From Marinobacter sp. ELB17 (GTDB lineage: Bacteria > Pseudomonadota > Gammaproteobacteria > Pseudomonadales > Oleiphilaceae), in assembly GCF_000169375.1 (NCBI RefSeq), contig NZ_AAXY01000012.1:1-64000 (forward strand): DNA of 64,000 nucleotides, written 5' to 3'. Below the pieces are notes generated by a model. It was not told where the DNA came from, did no database searches, and worked only from the letters and a program-made list of their open reading frames with translations. This document shows positions 20,208 through 31,285 of the stretch, in pieces. The translations under genes were made by a program, and so were the position numbers. Within the stretch, counting starts at the first letter, position 1; each line of letters opens with the position of its first letter.

Positions 20208-20917
20208 GCAATTTGAGAACACTGGTGTTCTTTGCTACACCCGCTCACGACTGCAGCTATCTGCCGGGCCGCCAGTCCACCACCATGTTTGTCGACCCTA
20301 AAGCAGAGGTTAGCCGCACCCTTTACAGCCAGCTGACGGCTATTGGCTTTCGCCGCAGCGGCTCACACTATTACCGCCCCCACTGTGAAAACTGCCAGGC
20401 CTGTATTCCTGTCAGGGTACCCGTGGCAGAGTTTATCCCCGACCGCAACCAACGCCGGGTCTGGAAAAAAAACGCTGATGTAGCCTGCGCGCTGGTGCCA
20501 GCTGCCTATTCGGAGCAATGGTATCGGCTTTATGCCCGCTACATTGAGCTGCGCCACAAAGACGGCGACATGTACCCGCCATCACGGGAGCAGTTCATGG
20601 CGTTTCTGGTGGAAGGCCAGACCGATTCCTGGTTTCTGGAAATGACCCTGCATGGCGAGCTTATCGGGTTGGCGGCGGTTGACCGTTTGGACGACGGCCT
20701 GTCGGCTATCTATACCGTGTTTGAACCGGACCTGGATCATCGCAGCCTGGGCACCTTCGCGGTACTCTGGCAAATTGAAGAAGCCCGGCGCCAGCAGCTC
20801 AGCCATGTGTATCTGGGTTACTGGATTCTGGAATGTCGCAAAATGAACTACAAAAGCCGCTTCAAACCCATCGAGCAGTTCACGGATAACCGCTGGCAAG
20901 CGCTCGATAGCAACTGA
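20204..20917 (+). CDS. bpt: Aspartate/glutamate leucyltransferase (bacterial arginyltransferase-like)
   Basis: 237 residues homologous to eukaryotic Ate1 but of the Bpt type, which in bacteria attaches leucine to N-terminal Asp or Glu. The N-terminal domain has the conserved cysteines CENCQACIPVRV and an earlier HDCSYLPGR. The C-terminal GNAT-like domain contains SAIYTVFEPDLDHRSLGTFA and YLGYWILECRKMNYK. It is translated with aat, and both feed the ClpS/ClpA genes encoded just downstream on the other strand. Confidence 0.95.
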   Translation: MSNLRTLVFFATPAHDCSYLPGRQSTTMFVDPKAEVSRTLYSQLTAIGFRRSGSHYYRPHCENCQACIPVRVPVAEFIPDRNQRRVWKKNADVACALVPAAYSEQWYRLYARYIELRHKDGDMYPPSREQFMAFLVEGQTDSWFLEMTLHGELIGLAAVDRLDDGLSAIYTVFEPDLDHRSLGTFAVLWQIEEARRQQLSHVYLGYWILECRKMNYKSRFKPIEQFTDNRWQALDSN

Positions 20918-20998
20918 CTTTTGCTAAACGGCTCGAAATCAGGCAGTATTACGCAATTTAAAATTACGGAAAGTATTCCAAAACGAGGTTTTTACTGA

Positions 20999-21217
20999 AT
21001 GGCGAAGACAGATGTCATTGAAATGGAAGGCGTTATTATCGATACGCTACCAAACACCATGTTCCGTGTAGAGCTGAGCAACGGCCACGTTGTGACCGCA
21101 CACATCTCCGGAAAAATGCGCAAGAACTACATCCGCATTCTGACCGGCGATAAAGTCAAAGTGGAACTGACGCCATACGACCTGAGCAAAGGCCGTATCG
21201 TTTACCGCGCCCGTTAA
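20999..21217 (+). CDS. infA: Translation initiation factor IF-1
   Basis: 72 residues, essentially full identity with the E. coli core ([34 protein letters not shown], and [11 protein letters not shown]). OB-fold protein that binds the 30S A site. ATG at 20999, with AACGAGG just upstream. Followed by a strong terminator. Confidence 0.99.
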   Translation: MAKTDVIEMEGVIIDTLPNTMFRVELSNGHVVTAHISGKMRKNYIRILTGDKVKVELTPYDLSKGRIVYRAR

Positions 21218-21237
21218 TTTGTCGAGCCCGTATTCAT

Positions 21238-21270
21238 AGAAAAGCCCGCAACTGCGGGCTTTTCTTTTTT
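21238..21270 (+). terminator. Rho-independent terminator after infA
   Basis: 13-bp stem AGAAAAGCCCGCA / TGCGGGCTTTTCT with a 2-nt spacer in the loop, followed by a T run. The A-rich left flank means it could also terminate clpA transcripts reading the other way. Confidence 0.92.
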
Positions 21271-21305
21271 CCTTTCTTTTTTCAGTTCAGGCACTCAGGC
21301 GACGG

Positions 21306-23573
21306 TCAAACCGCTTCTGCGGGTTCCGGCTCGTACTCGAACACCAGCTCGTCGTTTTCAAGGTGCACAAACACTTCACCGCCCTTCTCGGCCAATCGAC
21401 CAAACAGGATCTGCTCAGCCAGCGGCCGCTTGATCTTGTCCTGAATCAACCTCGACATCGGCCTTGCACCCATGGTCACGTCGTAGCCTTTGTCTGCTAA
21501 CCACAGCTTAGAAGGCTCGTCTACGTGCAATACCACGTGCTTGTCGTCCAGCTGTGCCTGCAGTTCGGTGAGGAACTTATCCACCACGTGAGTGATGGTC
21601 TGGCGCTCCAGATCCGCGAACTGAATAATGCCATCCAAACGGTTGCGGAATTCCGGCGTGAAAGTCTTGCTGATGATTTCCATGCCATCGCTGCGGTGGT
21701 TTTGCTCACTGAAGCCCATGGAACGACGGGCCATGCTTTCGGCACCGGCGTTCGTAGTCATCACCAGGATTACATGGCGGAAGTCGGCTTTGCGACCGTT
21801 GTTGTCCGTCAGCGTGCCGTGGTCCATTACCTGCAGAAGCAGGTTAAACACCTCCGGGTGAGCCTTCTCAATTTCATCCAGCAGCAGTACACAGTGCGGG
21901 TGCTTGTTCACCGATTCGGTTAGCAGACCACCTTGGTCAAAACCGACATAGCCCGGCGGTGCACCAATCAGGCGCGACACAGTATGTCGCTCCATATACT
22001 CAGACATATCAAAGCGCACCAGCTCGATACCCAACACCTTGGCCAACTGCTTGGTGACTTCGGTTTTACCCACACCGGTGGGGCCGGCAAACAGGAACGC
22101 ACCTTCCGGTTTTTCCGGTGATTTGAGCCCGGCGCGAGCCAGCTTAATGGCCGTAGACAGGGATTCGATGGCCGGGTCTTGCCCGAACACCACCATTTTA
22201 AGATCCCGCTCCATAGTCCGCAGCAGGTCCTTGTCACTGGTGGACACGCTCTTGGGTGGAATACGTGCAATATTGGCCACGACTTCCTCAATTTCTGCGA
22301 CATCGATCACTTTCTTGCGTTTGTCTTCACTCATCAGGCGCTGATGGGCACCCGCCTCGTCGATCACGTCTATGGCCTTGTCAGGCAGGTGCCTGTCATT
22401 GATGTAGCGTTCAGACAGTTCAGCAGCCACCCGCAGGGCCTGATCGGTGTAGGTCAAATCGTGATGTTTCTCAAAATTTGGTTTCAGACCTTTCAGGATC
22501 AGATAAGTGTCTTCGACGCTGGGTTCGTTGACATCAATTTTCTGGAATCTGCGAGCCAGGGCAGCATCCTTCTCAAATATACCGCGAAATTCCTGATAGG
22601 TGGTCGAGCCAATGCAACGCAGCTCACCCGAGCCAAGCATCGGTTTAAGTAGGTTCGACGCGTCCATCACGCCACCTGATGCCGAACCGGCGCCAATAAT
22701 GGTATGGATTTCATCGATAAACAAAATAGCGTGTTCCTGCTTTTTCAGATCCGACAGCAGGCCTTTCAGACGCTTTTCAAAATCACCGCGGTACTTGGTA
22801 CCTGCCAGCAGCGCTCCCAGATCCAGCGAGTAGACCACCGCATCGGCGATCACTTGAGGCACCTGAGCATCTACAATGCGCTTGGCCAGGCCTTCAGCGA
22901 TGGCGGTTTTACCAACGCCGGCTTCGCCGACCAACAATGGATTGTTTTTGCGGCGACGCACCAGAATCTGCACCACACGCTCGACTTCGTGCTCGCGCCC
23001 GATCAGCGGATCGATCCGGCCTTGGCGCGCTTGCTCATTCAGGTTGGTGGTGTAATTGTCCAGCGGTGTAGACTGCGTCGCTTCTTCGCCGCTCTCTTCC
23101 TGAGCAGCTTCGCGGCCTTCTTGATCCTCGACACCCTGCACTCGGGAAATGCCGTGAGAAACAAAATTGACCACATCAATACGCGCAACATTCTGCTTTT
23201 TCAGCAGGTAAACCGCTTGGCTTTCCTGCTCGCTAAAGATCGCCACCAGCACGTTGGCGCCGGTTACCTCTTTTTTGCCGGAAGACTGTACGTGGAAAAC
23301 CGCACGCTGCAGCACGCGCTGAAAGCCCAGGGTTGGCTGGGTTTCGCGATCGCCGTCAGAATCCGGGATGAGTGGCGTTGTGGAATCAACAAATTCAAGC
23401 AGTTCCTGTCCCAGCGGGCCCAACTCTGCGCCACACGCTTTCAGAACTCCCACCGCCGAATCGTTGTCCAAAAGGGCCAACAGTAAATGCTCTACTGTCA
23501 TGAATTCGTGACGCTTGTCACGGGCATTCTTGAAGGCCGAATTCAATGTAAGTTCAAGATCTTTGCTCAGCAT
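21306..23573 (-). CDS. clpA: ATP-dependent Clp protease ATP-binding subunit ClpA
   Basis: 755 residues. An N-terminal double-repeat domain ([20 protein letters not shown]) is followed by AAA module 1 with Walker [16 protein letters not shown] and module 2 with [14 protein letters not shown]. The ClpP-binding-type loop and the C-terminal D2 small domain also follow. An acidic linker (about residues 150-170) follows the N domain. It unfolds substrates for ClpP; with ClpS it degrades N-degron proteins made by Aat and Bpt. ClpP is not in this window. An 18-base gap to clpS suggests one operon. Confidence 0.98.
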   Translation of the reverse strand: MLSKDLELTLNSAFKNARDKRHEFMTVEHLLLALLDNDSAVGVLKACGAELGPLGQELLEFVDSTTPLIPDSDGDRETQPTLGFQRVLQRAVFHVQSSGKKEVTGANVLVAIFSEQESQAVYLLKKQNVARIDVVNFVSHGISRVQGVEDQEGREAAQEESGEEATQSTPLDNYTTNLNEQARQGRIDPLIGREHEVERVVQILVRRRKNNPLLVGEAGVGKTAIAEGLAKRIVDAQVPQVIADAVVYSLDLGALLAGTKYRGDFEKRLKGLLSDLKKQEHAILFIDEIHTIIGAGSASGGVMDASNLLKPMLGSGELRCIGSTTYQEFRGIFEKDAALARRFQKIDVNEPSVEDTYLILKGLKPNFEKHHDLTYTDQALRVAAELSERYINDRHLPDKAIDVIDEAGAHQRLMSEDKRKKVIDVAEIEEVVANIARIPPKSVSTSDKDLLRTMERDLKMVVFGQDPAIESLSTAIKLARAGLKSPEKPEGAFLFAGPTGVGKTEVTKQLAKVLGIELVRFDMSEYMERHTVSRLIGAPPGYVGFDQGGLLTESVNKHPHCVLLLDEIEKAHPEVFNLLLQVMDHGTLTDNNGRKADFRHVILVMTTNAGAESMARRSMGFSEQNHRSDGMEIISKTFTPEFRNRLDGIIQFADLERQTITHVVDKFLTELQAQLDDKHVVLHVDEPSKLWLADKGYDVTMGARPMSRLIQDKIKRPLAEQILFGRLAEKGGEVFVHLENDELVFEYEPEPAEAV

Positions 23574-23591
23574 GGGCTACTCCAACAGCTG

Positions 23592-23954
23592 TCAATCTGC
23601 ACGTTCAATTTCGCACAACAGCGGGTGATCACATTCTGACGAATAGTGATTCACCTGGGCTGCTTTGGTTTCTGCGATATCCCGGGAATACACACCACAT
23701 ACGGCTTTGCCTTGCGTATGGACGAGAAGCATCACCTGTGTTGCCTTTTCTTCATTCATTCCGAAGAAAGTCGTTAACACCTCCACCACAAAATCCATAG
23801 GAGTGTAGTCGTCGTTTAAAAGAATCACCCGGAACTGCGCAGGCCGCTTCAGGGCTGGCTTTTCCGGCGCCAAACTGAGCTGGTCATGGCGACCCGGCTC
23901 ACTTTCGTCTCCCTGATTCCATACTAGTCGAGAATTTTCAATCATTCGCATCAT
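23592..23954 (-). CDS. clpS: ClpA adaptor protein ClpS
   Basis: 120 residues. An unstructured N-terminal tail of about 38 residues precedes the core with [18 protein letters not shown], the N-degron-binding pocket. The conserved [19 protein letters not shown] and the Cys-Glu C-terminus follow. Starts at 23954, 23951 and 23945 are all ATG in frame; no strong ribosome-binding site separates them, and the tail is poorly conserved, so the exact start is uncertain. Confidence 0.96.
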   Translation of the reverse strand: MMRMIENSRLVWNQGDESEPGRHDQLSLAPEKPALKRPAQFRVILLNDDYTPMDFVVEVLTTFFGMNEEKATQVMLLVHTQGKAVCGVYSRDIAETKAAQVNHYSSECDHPLLCEIERAD

Positions 23955-24207
23955 TCTTTACCGAAGTTGTCGGCGCCTTACTAATAATGTGGGTGTGGGT
24001 CACCGCTTTTTCAAGCAGGCCTTCTTTTGTATAAGTACGCACATGATACCGGTTCCGGACTGCCTTCAACCACTCAAAACCTCTACTGCGAGCAGTTGAC
24101 TGCAACTCCGTATTGAACCAAAGTTCATAGCAATGTAAAAAAATGTTGCCCAGCTCCAAAATTCAACAATAATAAACACTGACAGCACAGGTACACGGGA
24201 GTTCAAC

Positions 24208-24441
24208 ATGCCCAGCGGCAAAGTGAAATGGTTCAACAACGCCAAAGGTTACGGTTTTATCATTGAAGACGGCTACAATGACGACCTGTTCGCTCATTTT
24301 TCGGCCATTCAAATGGATGGCTATAAAACTCTGAAAGCCGGACAGGCGGTCAGTTTCGAGAAAAAACCGGTGGATGACGGTGTTCACGCCGTCAACATCA
24401 TGCCGCTGCTGCAAACGAATCACAGTGTCCCGTCTGGCTGA
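24208..24441 (+). CDS. cspD: Cold-shock-like protein CspD
   Basis: 77 residues. The single cold-shock OB domain carries RNP1 [10 protein letters not shown] and RNP2-like [23 protein letters not shown] at the start is diagnostic, and GGGAG lies just before the ATG. It is divergent from clpS, the usual arrangement. The last six codons (HSVPSG) and the stop fall inside a copy of the dispersed TGTCCCGTCTGGC motif (24423-24441), so the native 3' end appears to have been replaced. Confidence 0.94.
   Translation: MPSGKVKWFNNAKGYGFIIEDGYNDDLFAHFSAIQMDGYKTLKAGQAVSFEKKPVDDGVHAVNIMPLLQTNHSVPSG
24423..24441 (+). repeat. Dispersed TGTCCCGTCTGGC motif at the 3' end of cspD
   Basis: CAGTGTCCCGTCTGGCT matches, base for base over 17 positions, one arm of the palindrome at 33791-33827. 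It supplies the final codons and stop of cspD. Related copies lie at 59417 and 59472. Confidence 0.7.
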
Positions 24442-24547
24442 ACGATAAACCTGCCGAATTTCTGTGCATCCACGGATACTGGCGGTTGCGAAATCCTGTA
24501 TCTGGGGTAGTCTCTGCGGCTAGCCCTACTAGCAACACAGACCACCT

Positions 24548-25207
24548 ATGGCCGAATTAATCCTGTTCAACAAGCCGTTCCAGGTACTCAGCCAGTTTAC
24601 GGATGAACGGCGACCTACCGACAAGCCCCGGCGAGCCACCCTGGCTGACTGGATCAACCAGCCGGGCATATACCCTGCAGGCCGCCTGGATTATGACTCC
24701 GAAGGCCTGCTATTACTGACCTCAGACGGCCAGCTACAACATTGCATCGCATCACCCCGGGGTAAGATGGAAAAAACCTACTGGGTGCAGGTTGAAGGCA
24801 CAATTAACCCCCAAACTCTGCGCCAGCTAGAACAAGGTGTACAGCTGAAAGACGGCCTGACGCGCCCAGCCCTTGCTCGGGCCATGGACGAACCTGTAAT
24901 TTGGTTACGCACCCCCCCTGTGCGTTTCCGCCAGAACATTCCCACCAGCTGGCTGGAACTGACCATCTGTGAAGGCCGTAATCGCCAGGTAAGGCGCATG
25001 ACCGCGGCGCTGGGTTTTCCTACGCTGCGGCTGATCCGCTATCGCATTGGTGACTGGAGCCTTGGCTTACTTGAACCCGGCCAGTACAGCTCAACAACCG
25101 TGACTATGACCGCGACCGCAGCGCCGCGTCGCAAACCCACTGGCAGCCGTCAATCACCAAAGGCAAACCGCGGCCACCGCCCTCACCGGAGTCAAACATT
25201 GTCATGA
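24548..25207 (+). CDS. rluE: 23S rRNA pseudouridine synthase RluE
   Basis: 219 residues of the RsuA/RluE subfamily without an S4 domain. The catalytic motif is GRLDYDSEGLLLLTSDG (Asp near residue 44). The start MAELILFNKPFQVLSQF and LTICEGRNRQVRRMTAALG fit RluE, which modifies U2457 in E. coli 23S rRNA. The C-terminus carries a basic extension of about 35 residues rich in Arg, Pro and Ser. The stop overlaps nudJ by 4 bases. Confidence 0.95.
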   Translation: MAELILFNKPFQVLSQFTDERRPTDKPRRATLADWINQPGIYPAGRLDYDSEGLLLLTSDGQLQHCIASPRGKMEKTYWVQVEGTINPQTLRQLEQGVQLKDGLTRPALARAMDEPVIWLRTPPVRFRQNIPTSWLELTICEGRNRQVRRMTAALGFPTLRLIRYRIGDWSLGLLEPGQYSSTTVTMTATAAPRRKPTGSRQSPKANRGHRPHRSQTLS

Positions 25208-25653
25208 CTTGGACGCCCCACGCAACCGTCGCCGCTATTGTTGAAGATGACCAAGGCCGCCTGTTAATGGTTGAAGAGTCCAGCAACGGCAAAATTGTGT
25301 TCAACCAGCCTGCCGGGCACATTGAAGAAAACGAAACCGTGCTGGATGCGGTGCGCCGGGAAACCTTAGAAGAAACCGGCTGGGACGTAGAGCCAGAGCA
25401 TCTACTGGGCATTTACATTTACAAAGCACCGGCCAACGGCGTTACCTACTACCGCTTCTGTTACAGCGCCCGCGCAGTGCGCAAGATGTCAGAGCAGCTT
25501 GATAGCGACATTATTGCCGCTCACTGGCTCACACCGGAACAGATAGCCGGCCTTGGTGACAAGCTGCGCAGCCCGCTGGTACTTCAGTGCATGAAAGATT
25601 ATCAAAGTGGCAGGCGTCTGCCGCTGGATCTGATTCACGACCCACAGACGTGA
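25204..25653 (+). CDS. nudJ: Nudix phosphatase NudJ
   Basis: 149 residues. The Nudix box is complete: GHIEENETVLDAV then RETLEETGW. TWTPHATVAAIVEDDQGRLL at the N-terminus is typical of NudJ, which hydrolyses nucleoside di/triphosphates and HMP-pyrophosphate. Coupled with rluE and followed after 48 bases by mnmA, the same order as in E. coli (rluE-nudJ-mnmA-hflD-purB). Confidence 0.95.
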   Translation: MTWTPHATVAAIVEDDQGRLLMVEESSNGKIVFNQPAGHIEENETVLDAVRRETLEETGWDVEPEHLLGIYIYKAPANGVTYYRFCYSARAVRKMSEQLDSDIIAAHWLTPEQIAGLGDKLRSPLVLQCMKDYQSGRRLPLDLIHDPQT

Positions 25654-25701
25654 CGACCGCAAGCTGATAAAATGTTCCGCTTTTACTGACACAGAGCCGT
25701 T

Positions 25702-26910
25702 ATGACCGAGTTCCATACAGCCGCAAATACCATCCCGGGCACCGTCCCTAGCACTAGCCCAAACACGAGCCGCGTTATCGTCGGTATGTCCGGCGGTGTC
25801 GATTCCTCCGTTGCCGCCTGGCTGCTAAAAGAACAGGGTTATCAGGTAGAAGGCCTGTTCATGAAGAACTGGGACGAAGACGACGGCACCGAATATTGCA
25901 CCGCCATGACCGACCTGGCCGATGCCCAGGCGGTGGCCGACCACATCGGTATAAAGCTGCATACCGCCAGCTTTGCGGCGGAGTACTGGGACCGGGTATT
26001 CGAGCATTTTCTCAGTGAATACAAAGCCGGTCGCACCCCAAATCCAGACATTCTGTGCAACAAGGAAGTGAAATTCCGCGCTTTTCTGGATTACGCGATA
26101 ACACTGGGCGCCGACTACATTGCCACCGGACACTACACTCGCCAATGCCCGCTTGATGACGGTTCCGGCAAAGCTCAGCTACTCAAAGGCCTCGACGACA
26201 ACAAAGATCAAAGCTATTTCCTGCACGCGGTATCCGGCGATCGCATTGCCCGCACTCTGTTCCCGGTGGGCGAACTTGAGAAGCCGGAAGTGCGCCGCAT
26301 TGCCGAGGCGCAAGGGCTTGTTACCCACGATAAAAAAGATTCTACCGGCATCTGCTTTATTGGCGAGCGCAAGTTCACTGACTTCCTGAAGCAGTACCTG
26401 CCAGCCCAGCCCGGCACTATTGAAACACCAGAAGGCGACATTATTGGCCGCCATCAGGGCCTGATGTACCACACCATTGGCCAGCGCCAAGGCCTTGGTA
26501 TTGGAGGATTGAACGGTTACAGCGATGAGCCCTGGTACGTAGCGGAAAAAGACCTGGCACGTAACGTATTGATTGCAGCTCAGGGTAAAAACCACCCGCT
26601 GCTGTTTTCCCGCGGCCTGGTGTCTGGCCCCGTCGATTGGGTTGCCGCTGAGGCTCCAAGCGCAAAGTTTCGCTGCATGGCCAAGACACGCTATCGCCAG
26701 CCTGATCAACTGTGCGAGGTAACCGTCATCGACGGTGGCGTCAAAGTGGTGTTCGACGACGCCCAGCGCGCAGTGACGCCTGGTCAATCGGCGGTATTTT
26801 ACGACGGCGAGATTTGCTTGGGCGGCGGCGTAATTGAACACACCTGGCGCGATGGCGAACCACTGCCAGCACGCCTGACCACTGAGCCAACTGACGGGGT
26901 GCGGTCATGA
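25702..26910 (+). CDS. mnmA: tRNA-specific 2-thiouridylase
   Basis: 402 residues. PP-loop [15 protein letters not shown] near residue 29, catalytic Cys in ILCNKEVKF near 115, and the second Cys in [12 protein letters not shown] near 217. It thiolates U34 of tRNA-Lys, Glu and Gln using sulfur from the Tus relay. About 20 unconserved Thr/Ser-rich residues precede the PP-loop domain; a GTG/ATG nearer the domain is possible but the ATG at 25702 is well placed. Overlaps hflD by 4 bases. Confidence 0.97.
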   Translation: MTEFHTAANTIPGTVPSTSPNTSRVIVGMSGGVDSSVAAWLLKEQGYQVEGLFMKNWDEDDGTEYCTAMTDLADAQAVADHIGIKLHTASFAAEYWDRVFEHFLSEYKAGRTPNPDILCNKEVKFRAFLDYAITLGADYIATGHYTRQCPLDDGSGKAQLLKGLDDNKDQSYFLHAVSGDRIARTLFPVGELEKPEVRRIAEAQGLVTHDKKDSTGICFIGERKFTDFLKQYLPAQPGTIETPEGDIIGRHQGLMYHTIGQRQGLGIGGLNGYSDEPWYVAEKDLARNVLIAAQGKNHPLLFSRGLVSGPVDWVAAEAPSAKFRCMAKTRYRQPDQLCEVTVIDGGVKVVFDDAQRAVTPGQSAVFYDGEICLGGGVIEHTWRDGEPLPARLTTEPTDGVRS

Positions 26911-27533
26911 GCCGCACACTTCACGACCAAACCCTGGCCCTGGCCGGCGTTTTTCAGGCCGCGAATCTGGTTACCCAGATTGCCCATGACGGTATTTGCG
27001 ACGCAACCGACCTGGAAACCAGCCTACGTTCACTGTTCGCCACTGACCCGGCAACCACGCTGGACGTTTATGGCGGAGAACTGCGCGACTTGAGCCTGGG
27101 GCTAAATACGTTGATTCGCGTGCTCAGCGAGCAAAGCAAGCCCACCGACATCGAAATACTGCGCTACGTGCTGAACCTGATCCAGCTGGAGTCCAGACTC
27201 AACAGCAGCAAAGACATGATGTCGGTGCTGGGCAGCCGGATTGAGCAGGCACGTCACACTGCCAGTCATTTCGGTTATGTACACAGCAATCTGATTGGCA
27301 ATCTGGCGTCAGTGTATACCGACACCATCAGCACTTACCGCCAGCGCATTCAAGTCGGCGGCACGCCGGCTATTCTGCAGCGGGAAGAAAACGCCGCTAA
27401 AATACGGGCGTTGCTGTTGGCCGGCATCCGCTCTGCGGTGCTCTGGCGGCAGACCGGCGGGCGCCGCTGGCAACTTATCTTTACCCGCAAAAACGTGATT
27501 GCCCACGCCCGCGAATTGCTGAAAACCGGATAG
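26907..27533 (+). CDS. hflD: High-frequency lysogenization protein HflD homologue
   Basis: 208-residue all-helical, membrane-associated protein, with start [19 protein letters not shown] and the family segment [16 protein letters not shown]. In E. coli it lies in the same mnmA-hflD-purB order and affects lambda CII stability; its native function is unclear. Overlap with mnmA indicates coupled translation. Confidence 0.93.
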   Translation: MSRTLHDQTLALAGVFQAANLVTQIAHDGICDATDLETSLRSLFATDPATTLDVYGGELRDLSLGLNTLIRVLSEQSKPTDIEILRYVLNLIQLESRLNSSKDMMSVLGSRIEQARHTASHFGYVHSNLIGNLASVYTDTISTYRQRIQVGGTPAILQREENAAKIRALLLAGIRSAVLWRQTGGRRWQLIFTRKNVIAHARELLKTG

Positions 27534-27570
27534 TGCCCTGTTTGGCTGATTCGCAAACCTGTTGAGCTGA

Positions 27571-29016
<1,446 letters not shown>

Positions 29017-29032
29017 ACACCGGAGTAACACC

Positions 29033-30184
29033 ATGGACATGCTTGGCGGAATAACCTCTGCAGAGTTTTTACGAGACTACTGGCAGAAAAAGCCTCTGGT
29101 TATCCGCCAAGCGCTTCCCGGCTTTGAAAGCCCCGTAACCGCCGACGAGCTGGCAGGGTTGGCCTGTGAAGAAACCGTAGAGTCGCGCATCGTGATTGAA
29201 GACGATGCCGGCAAACCCTGGCAAGTACATAACGGCCCGTTCAACGAAGAGCGTTTCAGCAAGCTGCCAGAGCAAAACTGGACCCTGCTGGTGCAGGGCC
29301 TTGACCACTGGGTGCCGGAAGTCGCCGATTTACTGGAGCACTTCCGCTTTGTACCCAACTGGCGGCTGGACGACATTATGGCCAGCTACGCGCCTAAAGG
29401 CGGCAGCGTAGGTCCCCATTACGATCAGTATGACGTGTTCCTGCTACAGGCCCAGGGCAACCGGCGCTGGACGTTCGGCGGTGAATGCGGCTCTAAGTCG
29501 CCGCGCCTGGAAGGCACACCGCTGCGTATTCTAAGTGACTGGCAGGGCCAAGAAACCGTGGTTTTAGAGCCGGGCGACATGCTGTACCTGCCGCCTGCCA
29601 TTGGCCATCACGGAGTGGCCGAAGACGACTGTATTACTCTGTCAGTGGGCTTTCGCGCGCCCACGGTCGACGATTTGCTCACCGGCTTTACCGACTTCCT
29701 GTGCAACCAGCCCAATGCGGCCGAGCACATGAACGACCCGGATCTGGCGGTGCAGGACAATCCCGGCACCATCGCACCGGTGGTGATTGACCGCCTGGAA
29801 GCCTTGATACAGGAAAAAATAGGCGACCGGCGCAATCTCTCACTGTGGTTCGGCCAATTTTCCACCGCTCCAAAGAGCGTTGAAACTGTGGTGCCCGCCG
29901 ATGAGCCTGCCGCCAGCGAAGACCTTCAAGCAGCGATACAGGCCGGGGAACAGGTTCGCTGGAACGAAGGTTCTCGCTTTGCCTTTCATGAACTCGACAA
30001 CGAAACCGCACTGTTTGTAGACGGCGAGCAATACCTGCTGCGCGGCGATGCTCGCCCGTTTGCGCCGCTGCTGTGCGCTGGCGCCAGGGTAAACGTAAAG
30101 GCTTTGGCAGCGTTTGCCGAAGACGACGCTATACTTGGGCTGCTCACCAATCTTTACAATCAGGGTTCGATCTACTTCGAATAA
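29033..30184 (+). CDS. roxA: Ribosomal protein uL16 arginine hydroxylase (cupin/JmjC dioxygenase)
   Basis: 383 residues, homologous to E. coli RoxA/YcfD, an Fe(II)/2-oxoglutarate oxygenase that hydroxylates Arg81 of L16. Start LGGITSAEFLRDYWQKKPLV is typical. The iron-binding HxD is in VGPHYDQYDVFLLQ, with the distal His in PPAIGHHGVAED. The C-terminal winged-helix region is present. 16 bases after purB, so likely co-transcribed. Confidence 0.95.
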   Translation: MDMLGGITSAEFLRDYWQKKPLVIRQALPGFESPVTADELAGLACEETVESRIVIEDDAGKPWQVHNGPFNEERFSKLPEQNWTLLVQGLDHWVPEVADLLEHFRFVPNWRLDDIMASYAPKGGSVGPHYDQYDVFLLQAQGNRRWTFGGECGSKSPRLEGTPLRILSDWQGQETVVLEPGDMLYLPPAIGHHGVAEDDCITLSVGFRAPTVDDLLTGFTDFLCNQPNAAEHMNDPDLAVQDNPGTIAPVVIDRLEALIQEKIGDRRNLSLWFGQFSTAPKSVETVVPADEPAASEDLQAAIQAGEQVRWNEGSRFAFHELDNETALFVDGEQYLLRGDARPFAPLLCAGARVNVKALAAFAEDDAILGLLTNLYNQGSIYFE

Positions 30185-30203
30185 ACGGTCGCACGGGGCT
30201 CCG

Positions 30204-31196
30204 ATGAATCTGCGCATTCGGAAATACAACTGGCACAGTGCACCGCCGCAAATCCGTGGCATTCGCCAGCGTGTATTTGTTGAGGAGCAGAACGTGCCAC
30301 CAGAGCTGGAGTGGGACGTCACCGACCAAAGCAGCGAACACTTTCTGGTGGTGGTGGATGGCAATAAAGCCGCCGCCACAGCGCGCCTGTATGGCATTCC
30401 GGGCGCCACTGGCTTCATCGGGCGCATGGCGGTGCTGCCGCAATACCGCGGCAAACAGATTGGCCAGGCACTGTTGCAGCATCTGATTTGCCAAGGCGCG
30501 GTACACTACTCCCAGCTGCAGCTGTCGGCGCAGCAGCACGCTGTCGAATTTTATCAGCGTGCCGGTTTCCACCTCTGTTCAGACCAATATGACGATGCCG
30601 GCATAGCGCATTTTGATATGCGCTGCCTGGCGCCTTCTGTGCTGGCCGAAGATCTGGCGGCGGAACCGGCCGAGAAACGGCCTGGAATTCGCAAATATCC
30701 AATGAACCTTGGCGACGATTCGCGCAGCTGGCTGTTCGAGCGGCCGCAGCAACTGGTAGAGCTGATGCACAGCCTGGCGGGACAGGCCCGGCAGCGATTA
30801 TGGCTGTACGACAACACGCTGGACTTCGACCTTTACGACCAGCCACGCTTTTGCGAGTTGGTGTCACGGATGGCCAGGCGTCATAGGCTTAGCGATGTCC
30901 GCCTACTGATTCAAGATGACAAAGCCCTGACTCAACGCCGGCACGGGCTGGTTGAGTTAATGCGGCGGCTGCCCAGCCGCATCGAACTTCGGCTGTTAAG
31001 CGATGCAACCCCACCAGAAAAAGAACCCTTTTTGCTGGCCGACCGCCAAGGTGTGCTTTATCGACATGAGTTTGGCGGCAGCCAAGGTTTTGCCAACTTT
31101 TCCGACGGCGGGCGGGTAAAAAGCCTGGAAGAGCGCTTCTTGCAGATGTGGAACGCAAGCCAGCGCTCCATGGAATTGCGGGTGCTTTCTCTCTAG
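30204..31196 (+). CDS. GNAT acetyltransferase with C-terminal phospholipase-D-like (DUF7931-type) domain
   Basis: 330 residues from ATG 30204 (MNLRIRKYNWHSAPPQIRGI). Residues 1-145 form an ElaA-like GNAT domain. The acetyl-CoA loop is RMAVLPQYRGKQIGQALLQ and the substrate side is RVFVEEQNVPPELEWD. The remaining 170 residues (SRSWLFERPQQLVELMHS to the end) look like the PLD-like DUF7931 domain, lacking a clear HxK pair. The substrate is unknown. It follows roxA by 19 bases. The domain naming is from memory of similar Marinobacter/Pseudomonas proteins. Confidence 0.8.
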   Translation: MNLRIRKYNWHSAPPQIRGIRQRVFVEEQNVPPELEWDVTDQSSEHFLVVVDGNKAAATARLYGIPGATGFIGRMAVLPQYRGKQIGQALLQHLICQGAVHYSQLQLSAQQHAVEFYQRAGFHLCSDQYDDAGIAHFDMRCLAPSVLAEDLAAEPAEKRPGIRKYPMNLGDDSRSWLFERPQQLVELMHSLAGQARQRLWLYDNTLDFDLYDQPRFCELVSRMARRHRLSDVRLLIQDDKALTQRRHGLVELMRRLPSRIELRLLSDATPPEKEPFLLADRQGVLYRHEFGGSQGFANFSDGGRVKSLEERFLQMWNASQRSMELRVLSL

Positions 31197-31285
31197 CTTT
31201 TGACTCAGCCACAAGTGCCCTAATCTTTAAGGCAGCCGCGAGCGCTTTAAATCGCAAAACAGCCGTAGGCGCGCCATCTTTTGAA

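Noticed and set aside
22704-23486. 260-codon open frame antisense to clpA
   Set aside because: Shadow frame; clpA is fully supported on the other strand.
23938-24159. 73-codon minus-strand ORF between clpS and cspD
   Set aside because: It overlaps the clpS start, has no ribosome-binding site, and its composition is unlike a protein; the interval is better explained as the divergent clpS/cspD promoter region.
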